Under the pieces are notes generated by a model. It was given only the letters and a program-made list of their open reading frames with translations, was not told where the DNA came from and made no database searches. Below, piece by piece: positions 27,101-37,693 of a stretch of 64,000 nt of DNA. A program made the position numbers and the translations under genes. Origin of the DNA: Rhynochetos jubatus (taxonomy: Eukaryota; Chordata; Aves; Eurypygiformes; Rhynochetidae). The stretch is from positions 96,383,086-96,447,085 of the forward strand of contig CM050650.1 of the NCBI GenBank assembly GCA_027574665.1, given 5' to 3'. How positions within the stretch are numbered: the stretch's first letter is position 1; every line of letters begins with the position of its first letter.

Positions 27101-27805
27101 TGATAGTTATCCATGACCTTTCCTATAGGTGTTCATTTAACATTTCATTCCGCTCACTGAAACTTCAATATTTCTATGCAATTTAGTAAGATTTGTATAA
27201 GATGTTTATAAAATCTAGAGTTGTTTATAACTTTTCCAAGCAAATATTTGCAACCCTGCATTCTCTTAACCTTCTACCTAGACTTCAGAAATCAGATTTG
27301 AGGAATTGAGCTTGCTCTGTTTATGGCCTAGACTGGTCAGTCATAAACCACTTCCTACTGAAAGCTATACAAACAAGTTTGACAGACTCACCAGCTCCTG
27401 GTTTGGATTCTGTTAGAAACTTGCCAGATCTTGCCAAAATCTTGACTGTAATAAAGCTTGTAATGACAATGTGGAGTCATAAGGGTTCAGTTGTTCAGAG
27501 AGAAAATTGTCATAGCTTCAGGTAAGTGAATGAAAACATGGCAGCTAAGACACTGCAGGGTTTGTGTCTACAGCTTTTGAATATTTTAAATGTTGTAACC
27601 CTAGCTGTAAGGAATTTCATCTTCAGATCTTAACAAGACTATCATGAGTATAAGCAAGACAAGCTTATAATTTATTAAGTATGGTTGGACAGTTTTTAGA
27701 ATCTGAAATAAACACCAGGGACCAGCAGATTGCTGTTTTAACAGTTAAGCTTTAAATGTGAGCAGTGTCTGTTAACATATCTGTTCACCACTCTACTCTT
27801 ATTGA
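24137..27805. other. Intronic or intergenic AT-rich DNA
   Basis: No recognisable gene or transposon in about 3.7 kb. It has a G/T-rich tract at 24957-25005 and AT-rich open frames. The longest, 134 codons on the minus strand at 25227-25631, translates to Phe/Lys/Ile-rich sequence typical of chance. A slightly GC-richer patch near 26700-26850 is unassigned. Confidence 0.65.
24957..25005. repeat. G/T-rich low-complexity tract
   Basis: G runs of three to four alternate with T runs on the + strand, with one TTAGGG among them. It is not a telomeric array. Confidence 0.8.
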
Positions 27806-28057
27806 AATGGAGTGAAACTGCATCAGAGGAAGTTGAGATTGGGCATTAGGAAAAGGTTCTTCACTGAAAGAGTGGTCCATTACTTGAACAGACTCCACAG
27901 GATAGTCCTTACGGTATCAAGCTTCTCAGAGTTCAAGCAGCATCTGGATGATGCTCTTAGTCATACAGTTTAGTTTTAGGTAGTCCTGTGAGGAGCAGGG
28001 AGTTACACTCAATGATCCCTATGGATCACTTCCAACTTGAGATAATCTATGATTCTA
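27806..28057 (+). mobile_element. CR1 LINE 3' end fragment, distinct subfamily
   Basis: The coding tail reads KLRLGIRKRFFTERVVHYLN, then RLHRIVL, and FSEFKQHLDDALSHTV with a stop at about 27972. It is followed by the 3' UTR TAGTTTTAGGTAGTCCTGTG, GAGGAGCAGGGAGTT, CTCAATGATCC and the tail ATAATCTATGATTCT. The 3' UTR differs from the other copies here, so it is another CR1 subfamily. It is 5'-truncated to about 250 bp. Confidence 0.9.
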
Positions 28058-28115
28058 AACCCATGAAGAAAGTGAAGTAAAAAAATACCACAGAGATCCA
28101 GGGTATCATTATGAC

Positions 28116-28712
28116 TGTTGTGGTTTTTATCACAACCAGCCGCTCTACCACTCCACCCCCACACACCCCCTCCCAGTAAGGAAGGGTCGGAGGAACAAAC
28201 CGAGGAAAAGCCCGTAGGAGTTGAGATAAGAACTATTTAATTATATAAATGAAACTTAGGGAGTTACTAACAATGCTGGTGCTAATGAGTAATTTAAGGA
28301 ACGGAGGAAAAAGGTGGAACAAATAATACAGGATCTCACCCCGAGAAGGGAAAAAGGAAGAAAACCCACCCGAAGGGAGCAAACCCCCTGTGAAACCGCC
28401 CGGGGCCGAGAGCAGGGAGAGTAAGAGGAAAAAAACCACTTCAAACCCCGACTCCTAGACCGATCTGCTCGGCAAGACACTCGCTCTGCCCAGAGCACCA
28501 ACCACTCGCCATGGGGTCCCCACAACAAACCAACCCCCAGCCTCCTTGGTCAGAAACCCCCTCAGACCCTTCCCCTTTCCAGGGTCGTACCCAACCATAA
28601 GCCTTTCCACCCACATCCCCACCCCCTCCCCGCTGGTCCTGCAGTGCCACAGGCCCCGGGGCTGGCACCACCTATGCAGCTTGATGTGTTATGGGGTGAA
28701 GCAAAACATAGA
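28116..28712 (+). mobile_element. Solo LTR, GC-rich avian type (family 2)
   Basis: The segment stands out by GC and CpG content. It starts TGTTGTGGTTTTTATCACAA, has CCAGCCGCTCTACCACTCC, GTTGAGATAAGAACTATTTA, AAACCGCCCGGGGCCGAGAG, AACAAACCAACCCCCAGCC, CCCTTTCCAGGGTCGTACCC and GTGTTATGGGGTGAAGCAAA. These resemble a known type of avian ERV LTR. The 5' end is fairly clear; the 3' end is estimated at GCAAAACA. I could not find an exact target-site duplication (ATGAC before, TAGAC after). There is no internal retroviral coding region. Confidence 0.7.
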
Positions 28713-28935
28713 CCAGCTGGTGCAGAAATATAGACTAACTGGTGCAAAGCTAAGATGATGACAAATCAACCTCATCTCCTCATTGTTCCAACAGGGACTG
28801 AAAATAGATTTTGTCAAGCAGTAATTCTTCATGAAAGCACAGTATGAATTCTGAAATGTAGGAGGTATAACCATATAGCTAACCTCCCCTTTCTTCACTT
28901 CCTTCCCAACTCCTTCAAATAACTTGATGACTGGG

Positions 28936-29283
28936 GTGGGTTGACCATGGCTGGATGCCAAGTGACCACCAAAGTTGCTGTATCACTCCCTTTCCCAGCT
29001 GGCCAGGGGAGAGAAAATACAATGAAAGGTTCACAGCCGTCACTTCATCACGTTATCCCTGCCACTCCTTTGTCCTCACACTCTTCCCCTGTCCCAGCAT
29101 TGGGTCCCACCCACGAGAGATAGTACTTCATGACCTCCAACATGGGTCCTTCATGTGGGCTGCAGTTCATCAAGAACTGCTACAGTGTGGGTCTTTTTCA
29201 TGTGTCCTTTCCCTGGCATGCAGTCCTCCAGGAAATGACAGATCCAGGCTGGATTCCTCTCTGTGGGGTCACAGGTCCTGAAA
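28936..29283 (+). mobile_element. LTR family 1, partial copy with internal deletion
   Basis: It starts TGGGTTGACCATGGCTGGAT and GCCAAGTGACCACCAAAG, then CTGGCCAGGGGAGAGAAAAT, the family 1 LTR 5' end. After GAAAGGTTCAC it jumps to AGCCGTCACTTCATCACG and the repeated motif GGGTCC..., with the units CTTCATGACCTCC, TCATCAAGAACTGC and GGGGTCACAGGTCCTG. The middle (GTCACAGGCAAAACAG to the C/T-rich part) and the whole 3' third are missing. It lies about 220 bp right of the family 2 LTR, in the same orientation. Confidence 0.7.
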
Positions 29284-30577
29284 TAGTATAACTCTATCCT
29301 ACGTTAAAGGCCTGAAGACATTTTTCTAGTAACTGATTTTTTCCAGAGTCTGTTGTCTAATCTTGAGGCTTAATGGGATTGTCTGACCTATTAAAACAAT
29401 CACTTTTTCTTAGCTTTCAGAACATGTGCCTGCACTCTGACTGCTTATTGGGAATAATCCTTGGCCTGATATCTCACAAATTTTTCTTGATAACTGACTG
29501 TTAAAGTACAAGCTGTCAATGGTCACAATTGTTTCAAGAATCAACCTAACAGTTTAACAGTATAGAAGATGTGTCTCTTTCCCACTTCTAGAATTGATAA
29601 AATAAACTGATATTTGATTGTTACTATAGATACAGTAATTTTAACTTCCTACCATCTTAATATATTTTAAGACTTATCAAACTCCTAAAAAATATTGTTT
29701 GATTCTTGAGTATTGCTAATAATTCCGTTTTTGGGGTGGTTTTCTTTGTGTGTTAGGGGTTTTTTTTAATCATTTAGTAGAATAAGATTTTAGTTTATAA
29801 TGGAAAAAATGCATTCTATCATTAAAAAATAAAATTAAAAACAAAATACAAAAGTGAAACCATAGTTTTATGATCCTTTCTGATTACTTCGATGCAAATT
29901 CAAGACAACTGAGCCTTACCTTAACATCTGACTTGCTCTTATGCTGATTTATTTTTCAGCTAAGTAGGCCATCTAGGAGTCTTCAATAATCTTGTTCTTT
30001 CTTTTTGTCCTCAGCTGCAGCTACAATAGACTGCAATATTCAAGCAATACTTGACTAATACAGTTCCTTAAGAATGAACAAATCAGGCTAAAACTTTCTC
30101 TTAACACAGTACTGGGGCCAATTCATTTGACCTAAATTAGCTGGAGTTGGCAAAAATGAATTTTCTTTTCAAGATTTATGCTATGCTAGTTTTCAGGCAT
30201 ATTGGTCTTAATGCCTTTGCTTTAATTAGGGAACAATTCTGTTGAATACAACAGTGTTTAACTCCTTGAATAGTTTAGGAAATTAGTTCTATTTTATTTC
30301 ACATTTTGTTCACAGATACATCTATGTTTTCAAGAAGTGTAGAGCAATAAGAGAGGATTTTTAAAGCTAAGCAGTGAAGCTATCTGATACCGCTGCCTGG
30401 AAACCATTCTATTCTTCTACTGCTTGTTATACTGCAGACTAGCCCTACACCTATGGATCAACCATCCATTAGTCACTGCACTGCATGAGGTACATTCTTG
30501 AAGAGTTTATTTTAGGTTTGTTTCATCTGAAGGTTCACTTGTTCTGAGATTGCTACATTATGTGAACTAAGGTATGC
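29284..30577. other. AT-rich DNA without recognised feature
   Basis: No gene or transposon was identified. A G/T-rich tract lies at 29729-29768. Confidence 0.6.
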
Positions 30578-33224
30578 TGAGGCAATGTGTTGGAATGGAA
30601 GGGTACAGACTCTATAGGAAGGACAGGCAGGGAACACAAGGAGGGGGTGTCACTCTCTATGCCAATGAGCAGCTAGAGCTCATGGAGATCCACCTGGATA
30701 TGGATGAGGAGTGGACCAAGAGTTTAAGGGTCAGGATTAAATGGAGGGCAGGGACAGCTGAAATTATAGTAGGGGCCTGCCACAGGCCACCTGACCAGGA
30801 AAACTGAGCAGATGAGGCCCTCTACAGACAGGAGCAGTTCACATTCACAAACCCTGGTCCTCACTGGGGCCTTCAACCACCCCAATATCTGTTGGAGGGA
30901 CAACACAGCAGGCCATAAGCAATCCAGGAGATTCTTGGAATGCGTTGTTGATAACTACACTCTCCAAAGAATAGAAGACCCAACAAGGAGACTTTCTGTG
31001 CTGGACATTGTTCTCACCAACAAGGAGGGACTGGTGGGGAATGTGAAGCTCGAGGGCAGTCATGGCTGCAGTGAACATGAAATACTGGAGTTCAAGATCC
31101 TTAAGGCAGTGAGGAGGGAACACAGCACACTCACTACCCTGGAATTCAGGAAAGTACACTTCAGCCTCTTCAGGAATCTGCTAGGTAGAGTACCATGGGA
31201 CGAAGCCCTGGACAGAAGAGCAGTCCAAGAAAGCTGATTAATATTCAAGGATCACCTCCTTCCAGCTCAGGAGCGATGAATCCAATAAAGAGGAAGTCAG
31301 CCAAAAAACACCAGGAGGTCTGCATAGATGAACAAGGAGCTCCTGGACCAACTCAAACACAGAAAAAAAGTCTACAGAAGGTGCAAGTAAGGACAGGTAG
31401 CCTGGGAGAAATGCAGAGAAATTGAATGAACAGCCAAGGATCAGGTTAGGAAAGCAAAAGCCCTGATGGAATTAAATCTGGTCAGGGACATCAAGGGCAA
31501 CATGGAAAGCTTCTATGTGTACATTGGTGACAAAAGGAAGATCAGGGAAAATTGCCCTATGTAAATTGTGGGAAATAGGAGACCTGGTTACCTGGCATAC
31601 AGAGAAGGCTGAGCTATTCAATGACTTTTTTATCTCAGTCTTCACCAGCAAGTGCTCAAGCCAAACCACCCAAGACACAAAAGGCTAAGGCAGTGACTGG
31701 GAGAATGAAGAACCACCTGCTGTAAGAAAAACAGGTTCCAGACCATCTAAAGTACCGGAAGGTACACAAGTCTATGGGACCTGACAAGATGCAGCTGCGG
31801 GTCCTGAGGGAACTGGCAGATGAAGTTGATAACCACAATCCATCATATTTGAGAAGCTGTTGAAGTCCTAGGAAGTTCCTACAGACTGGGAAAAGGGAAA
31901 AACAATGCCCATTTTCAAATAAGAGGAAAAGGAGGACCAGGGGGAACTACAGGTCAGTCAACAGCACTTCCGTGCCCGGCAAGATCACAGAACAGATCCT
32001 CCTGGAAACTATTCTAAGTCACATGGCAAATAAGGAGTTGATTTCTGATACCCAAGATGTCTTCATCAAAGGCAAATCATGCCCAGCAAAATTGCTGACC
32101 TTCTATGATAGGTTACAAACTTGGTGGATAAGGGAAAGTAATTTGACATCACCTGCCTGGACTTCTGCGAAGCGCTGGTCACCATCCTGCATGACATCCT
32201 TATTTCTAAATTGGAGAGACATAGATTTGATGGATGGACCATTTGGTGGATAAGGAATTGGCTGGACAGTCACACTCACAGTATTGTGTTCAATGGCTTG
32301 ATGCCCAAGTGGAGACCAGTGATGAGTGGTTTTCCTCAGAGGTTGGTACTGGGACCAGTGTGGTTAAATATCTTTGTCAATGACACATACAGTGTGACTG
32401 AGTGCACCCTCAGCAGATTTGCTCATGACATCAAGCTGTGAGGTGGTCAACACATGAGAGGGAAGGGATCATCCAGAGGGACCCTGACAGACTGGAAAGG
32501 TGGGCCTGTACCAACCTCATGAGATTCAACAATGTCAAATGAAAGGTCCTGTACATGGGTTGGGGATATCCCAAACACAAATAGAGGATGGACAGAAAAT
32601 GGACTGAGAACAGTCCTGAAGAGAAGGAACTGGGGGTACTGGTGGATGAGAAGCTCAACATGACCTGGCAGTGAGCACTGGCAGCCCAGAAAGCCAACCA
32701 TATCCTGGACTGTATCCAGAGAAGCATGACCAGCAGGTGTAGGGAAGTGATTCTGCCCCTTTACTCTGCTCTCATGACACCATACCTGGAGTACTGCATC
32801 CAGCTCTGGAGCCCTCAGCATGAGAAGATCATGGATCTTGTGACACAAGTCCAGAGGAGAACCGTGAAGATGATCAGAGGGCTGGAGCACCTCTCCTATG
32901 AAGACAAGATGAGAGAGTTGGGGTTGTTCAGCCTGGAGAAGAGAAGGCTTCGGGGAGACCTTATAGTAGCCTTGCAGTACCTGACAGGGCCTATAAGGAA
33001 GCTGGAGAGGGACTTTTTACAAGTTTCTTTACCAATAGGGCAAAGCTTAATTGCTTTAAATTGAAAGCGAGTAGATTTAGATTGGATTTAAGGAAGAAAT
33101 TCTTCACTGTGAGGGTGGTGAAGCAGTGGAACTGGTTGCCCAGAGAAGCTGTGCGTGTCCCCCCCAGAAGTATTCAAGGCCAGCCTGGATGAGTCTTTGA
33201 GCAGTCTGGTCCAGTGGAAAGTAT
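30578..33224 (+). mobile_element. CR1 LINE, longest copy, lacking its 3' end
   Basis: It covers endonuclease and nearly the whole RT in broken frames. Endonuclease: MEGYRLYRKDRQ at 30592, then 30812-31237 with NHPNICWRDNTAGHKQSRRF and the EHEILEF motif. RT: GPDKM-type start near 31770, PGKITEQILLETILSHMANK at 31972, WIRNWLDSHTHSIVFNG at about 32250, then SGFPQRLVLGP where the family has SGVPQGSVLGP, and RFAHDIKL at about 32415 where it has KFADDTKL: the first catalytic Asp codon at 32424 is His. The C-terminal part is at 32726-33064 ([20 protein letters not shown]). At least five frameshifts are needed to join the pieces. It ends in CAGTCTGGTCCAGTGGAAAG without the last stretch of 3' UTR. Confidence 0.95.
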
Positions 33225-34957
33225 GAAAGATATGAGATTCTTAAAAATATATCTGCATGGTAGTTAATGCACAGTTGATCTTAATTTAGTATGAATTGCC
33301 TTAGTGATTACTTTTTAAATTTAGAAATGTGCCACTTGTCTTATTAGGAAAGAAAAAAAAAGTATTGAAAAATCACAGAAACAAGATGAAAAGACAAAAC
33401 GGTTTGTGAAGTCTAATTCTTTTTTGTGTGTAAGAAACTATGCCATCTGAAATTGAACTTTTCTAAATCTAGCAATCTGAATAACTACTAATCTGTGTTG
33501 GGAACGTGTTCAGAAAACTTTTAGTTAAAACCAAGTTACCGTTAACTATCCAACTGCATCTGGAATTTTCAGTCAGATTTTAATTACAGTTGAAAAAATG
33601 ATAAACATTGAAATTATTTATTGATAATATATTCCTTTAACTCTGAAAATTAGTTCACTGCATTATATGAAAGGTCTCAATTTAAATTCAATGAAACCAG
33701 AATAAATATTCTAATCAGCTGACTGTTAGATACTTCACATTTTGTGATTTGTTGTATTATAAAATGGGGTAATATCACCATAGGTAATTTAATTACATTA
33801 GGAGTACTTTTATCTCAAACTGTTTGATTGTTCAGCCTTTTACAGAAAAAGAGTACTGTTTCCATAAGAGAATACAAGTGATTTTTCTAAAAGGTAAAGT
33901 CAGCATAAAATATTCAATGGTTCTGGATAATTATATTTTCGAAACCATGGAAAATTAATCAAGAACTATTGGCTGACCTTAGTTCTTTGATGAGGATTTA
34001 TAGCCAAAATTCTAATATTTTTATTTTTTGATATGTAGATATGGTAATGAAGAAAAAAAAGCTCTCTAAGGTCCACGTATTTGAGATTTCAAAGCAGTAA
34101 CACCTCATTCATAAATCACAATGTATTAAATAAAGCAAACAGTGTTTTATAATAGTTGAATATTCAACATGAAAGAAGTAACAAGGGACACAGAAAGCAA
34201 ATCTAGTGTGCCTTCCTAAGTATTGTTTAATAAAATAAATTGTTTCTGCATCAACAACAAAAAAAAAAAAATCAGCAGCACAGACATTACTGTCTGGACA
34301 GCAGTGGAAGTATATTATCACAGGAACTGCAGAGAAACACAAACCTCAAGGCAAATTCAGCAGTAAACATGGTAGTTCATGGCAGAACACAAATATTGAT
34401 GGCTTTAGTTCCCAATCTATGTATTATTCTTTATAATATAAGTAAATAAATTTGTTTTTCATTTAGAATCCTCTTACAGTTTTATGTTTATCATACTTTC
34501 CATGCATTCTTCTTGAAAATCCTGTTTCAATTTTTTAAATATTTGCACTTGCTTTACTGTGATGATTAATTATTTTTGAAATTTAAACACCAAAAGCAAA
34601 GAGAGTATGATGACAGACAAGAGAAATTGAAGTAATTTAACTGAAGTAAAACTCCATACATGTTTCAGTGACTGTCAATGCTCTTCATCATCACTGATGA
34701 TCACTTTCAGGACCTTGTTCTGTGTGCTACAACTATTCAAGGGCTTGAATCTTCTTGTCCATTGTTGTGGACCTTGTGTTGTCAAATACAGCAGTGTTGA
34801 AAGACAAAAGAAATTTGAAAACACTGTCAGCTCCTCTTGTTTAATATAGCTGTAGTGTAATTAACTAAATATGACATGCAAAATAATATGTAGATGAGGG
34901 AATATTAGAAAGTAATTTTATCACAAGAACACAGTGTGCTCCTGAGCAATTTTCAAA
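33225..34957. other. AT-rich DNA without recognised feature
   Basis: No gene or transposon was identified. An A run of about 13 lies at 34259-34271. The open frames are short. Confidence 0.6.
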
Positions 34958-35778
34958 CCAAATCCTAAAACACCTTTCCTTCTTCCTGGGCTCAAATTCA
35001 CTCCCGCTTTTCTCTAACTCCTCGCCACAGAGAGGTGCAGGTGGACAGGGAATGGGGTGGCGGTAGTTCATCACACATTGTCACCCAGAGGGAGGACTTC
35101 TCACACTATTTCCCCAACCCAGTCAGGGGTCCCTCTCATGGAAGACAGTTCTCCATGAACTTCTCCTGTGTGATTCCTTCATGAACTGCTCCAGTGTGGC
35201 TTCCCCTCAAGGGGTCCCAAGTCCTGCCAGCAAACCTGCTCCAGCCTGGGTGCCTCTCTCCATGGGGCTACAGATCCTGCCAGGAGCTTGCTCCAGCATG
35301 GGCTTTGCATGGGTTCACAGCATCTTTTGGACATCCTGTTGTGGTTCAGGGTCCTCCCCAGGCTCTGCTACCCCGTGACCTTCCATGGCTGCAGAGACAC
35401 AACCAGCCTCACCATGGTCTGCATTACAAGCTACCAAACCTCTGCTTCAGTGCCTGGAGCACCTCCTCTCCTCCTTCTCCACTGATCTTGGTGTCTGCAG
35501 AGCTCGCTCTCTGTCTGCAAAATCTATCCGCTTCTGGGTTGGGTTTTTTTTTGTTTGTTTGTTTGTTTTCTTTTATTTCCCCTCCTCCCTTCTTAAACAT
35601 ATTATCATAGAGGTGTTATGACTATGGTTGGCTTGGCTTTGGCCATCAGCAGTTCCATCTTGGAGCCATCTGGCATTGGCTCTAACAGACACAGAGAAGT
35701 TTCTAGCAGCTTCTCAGAGAGACCATCCCTGTAGTCCACCCACTACCAAAATCTTGCCACACAAACCCAATACGGCAG
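34958..35778 (+). mobile_element. LTR family 1, best 3' part in the window
   Basis: It begins within the family 1 LTR at CCAAATCCTAAAACACC. It has GGGAATGGGGTGGCGGTAG, GTTCATCACACATTGTC, a run of about five imperfect repeats of the type GCTCCAGYRTGG...GGGGTC...AGTCCTGCCAG, then GCCTGGAGCACCTCCTCTCC, CTGATCTTGGTGTCTGCAGA, a G/T run, TTCTTAAACATATTATC, TTGGAGCCATCTGGCATTGG, TTTCTAGCAGCTTCTCAGAG and AAAATCTTGCCACACAAACC. The 5' part (TGGTTGACC to the GGCAAAACAG block) is missing or unrecognisable. No retroviral proteins adjoin it. Confidence 0.75.
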
Positions 35779-36496
35779 GGTATAAGGTCAAGTATTCACG
35801 CACTTGCAGCATAACCCAGGTGATGACCAAAGGCCTGAGATTAAATGCAGCGGCTGAGTGAGTTAAGGACTCCCAGAAAGCCACACACCCCCCTCCCAGC
35901 TCCTTCACAGCAGTTTGATGTAAGGCCACAGCCCCATCATACCAGAGCTGACCTCAAGCACAGGCAGACAGTCTGCCAAGTGAGCATGTACCAGGTAGCG
36001 ATGTGGCAAGAGGAGGTTCATTCCTAGCCCCAGCATGGTGACACGATGTTACTAAAGATTTTCTGGTTTATTCTCGTTCGATAGATTTTTTTTTTTCCTG
36101 AAAGTCTGAGTCAGATACCTTCTGTGGCTATTTCTCCAGTTTCACTTAAATTGTACTTTATTTTTTTCATTATTCAGTATTTTCTGTATTCAGTAAGTCT
36201 TAGTAATAGAAAGAAAACTTAATCCTTAAGAGACTGGACTGGAATGCAAGTAACTTGATTTTCATTTTCGTTTTAAAATGACCTTGGGTTCTGCATAAAC
36301 CTTTCTGCTTTAGTTATCATTTTGAACAAAATAGATCATTGTACTGGTTTTCACCCAGTCTTATGTAAATTTGCGTGTTAGATTTTTTAAAGTATCTTAA
36401 CATGTGTCCATACAAGTCCCAGTCTTAGTATTTTCTTTGTCTTCATCAATTTCATAGAAGCATCTGGGGTTATAGATATGAAGGTTTTCTCTTTGC
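35779..36496. other. Segment between two LTRs, partly unassigned
   Basis: The first 270 bases (35779-36045) are GC-richer than ordinary intron and directly follow the LTR 3' end, so they could be untranslated or decayed internal sequence of that retroelement, but I see no primer-binding site or protein motif. From 36046 on it is AT-rich intron. Confidence 0.45.
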
Positions 36497-37043
36497 TATC
36501 ATGCAACTAAGCACCACAGAGTTGCTCACTGCCAGTGGGATGAAGAGAGTATTGGAGGAAAAGTGTAAGAAAACTGATGGGTTATGAACAGACTAATAAT
36601 TGAAAATAAATTAAATAAAACAATGCTACTACCACTACATAATGGAAATACTACTACTACTGATATTAACATACAATGAAAAGGAAAATAACAAAGAAGA
36701 AAAAAATAAATTATGCAACCACTCACCACCCAGCCTATCCCCAGACAGTGAGAGCCAGAGAGAGAGAGAGCCCTTTGTGAACTACCTAAACTTATATACT
36801 GAGCATGATCCCTTTCTTCAGTTTGTGTCAGCTGCTCTGGCTTGTCTCCTCCCACCTTGACATAGAGAAGAAGCTGGGAACACAGGTGTAGTATAAGAAA
36901 CTGAAAAAGTCAATGGCTTAATGCAAACATTGCTTAACAGCAACTAAAATATTGTTACCAACATTATTCCTAGCACATATCTAAAACATAGCACCCTAAT
37001 AGCTATGAAGATAATTAAGTCTATCTCAGGCAAAACAAGCACA
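36497..37043 (+). mobile_element. Solo LTR, avian family 3, near complete
   Basis: Landmarks in order are ATGCAACTAAGCACCACAGA, GTTGCTCACTGCC, GTGGGATGAAGAGAGTATTG, AGTGTAAGAAAACTGATGGG, a (TAC)n-like patch, CAACCACTCACCACCCAGCC, a GAGAGA run, CTTATATACTGAGCATGATC (a plausible LTR TATA region), GTCAGCTGCTCTGGCTTGTC, TCCTCCCACCTTG, ATATCTAAAACATAGCACCC and GCTATGAAGATAATTAAG, ending in CAAAACAAGCACA. This is a common avian ERV LTR. The first bases expected for the family (TGTCATGGTTTAACCCC) are absent here but form the last bases of the window at 63973. No internal coding region follows. Confidence 0.78.
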
Positions 37044-37202
37044 CTTACCTAAAGCAGACCTCAAATAGAACAGTAATTATAATCACTTTCAAATTTAATC
37101 TCATTACATAAATTTGAATTGTGACATGGCATAAGTGTTTTGCAGATATTTAATTTCTTGGCTGATTTTCTAACTAATGTATGTTAATATTGTAACTCTA
37201 TT

Positions 37203-37693
37203 TCATAGAATCATATAATGGTTTAGGTTGGAAGGGACCTTAAAGATCATGTAGTTCCAACCTCCCTACCATGGGCAAGGACACCTTCCACTAGACCAGG
37301 TTGCTCAAAGCCTCATCCAGCCTGACCTTGAAGACAGCCAGGGATAGGGCATCCACAACTTCTCTGGGCAACCTGTTTCAGTGCCTCAACACCTTCAAGG
37401 TGAAGAATTTCTTCCTGATATCTAATCTAAATCTTCTTGCTTTCAATTTTAACCTATCACCCCTCTTCCTGTCACTACAGGTCCTTGTAAAAAGTCCCCC
37501 TCAGCTTTCTTGTAGGCCCCTTCAGGTACTGGAAGGCTGCAATAAGGTCTTCCTGAGCCTTCTCTTCTCCAGGCTGAACAAGCCCAACTGTGTCAGCCTT
37601 TCTTCATAGGAGAGGTGCTCCAGCCCTCTGAGCATCTTTGTGGCCCTCCTCTGGACTCGCTCCAATCAGTTGATATCATTCTTATGTTGGGGA
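37203..37693 (-). mobile_element. CR1 LINE, 5'-truncated 3' end
   Basis: On the + strand it opens with the reversed 3' tail CATAGAATCATATAATGG and TTTAGGTTGGAAGGGACC, then TTCCACTAGACCAGG, GCTCAAAGCCTCATCCAGCC, and ends near ACTCGCTCCAATCAGTTGAT and TTGGGGACCCCAG. Read on the minus strand this encodes the LERVQ...[14 protein letters not shown] to [12 protein letters not shown] tail with breaks. It is the same subfamily as the copies at 21740 and 45802. Confidence 0.93.

Noticed and set aside
28233..29281. Several 60-108 codon frames on both strands
   Set aside because: They fall on two LTR copies; LTRs of this type are non-coding.
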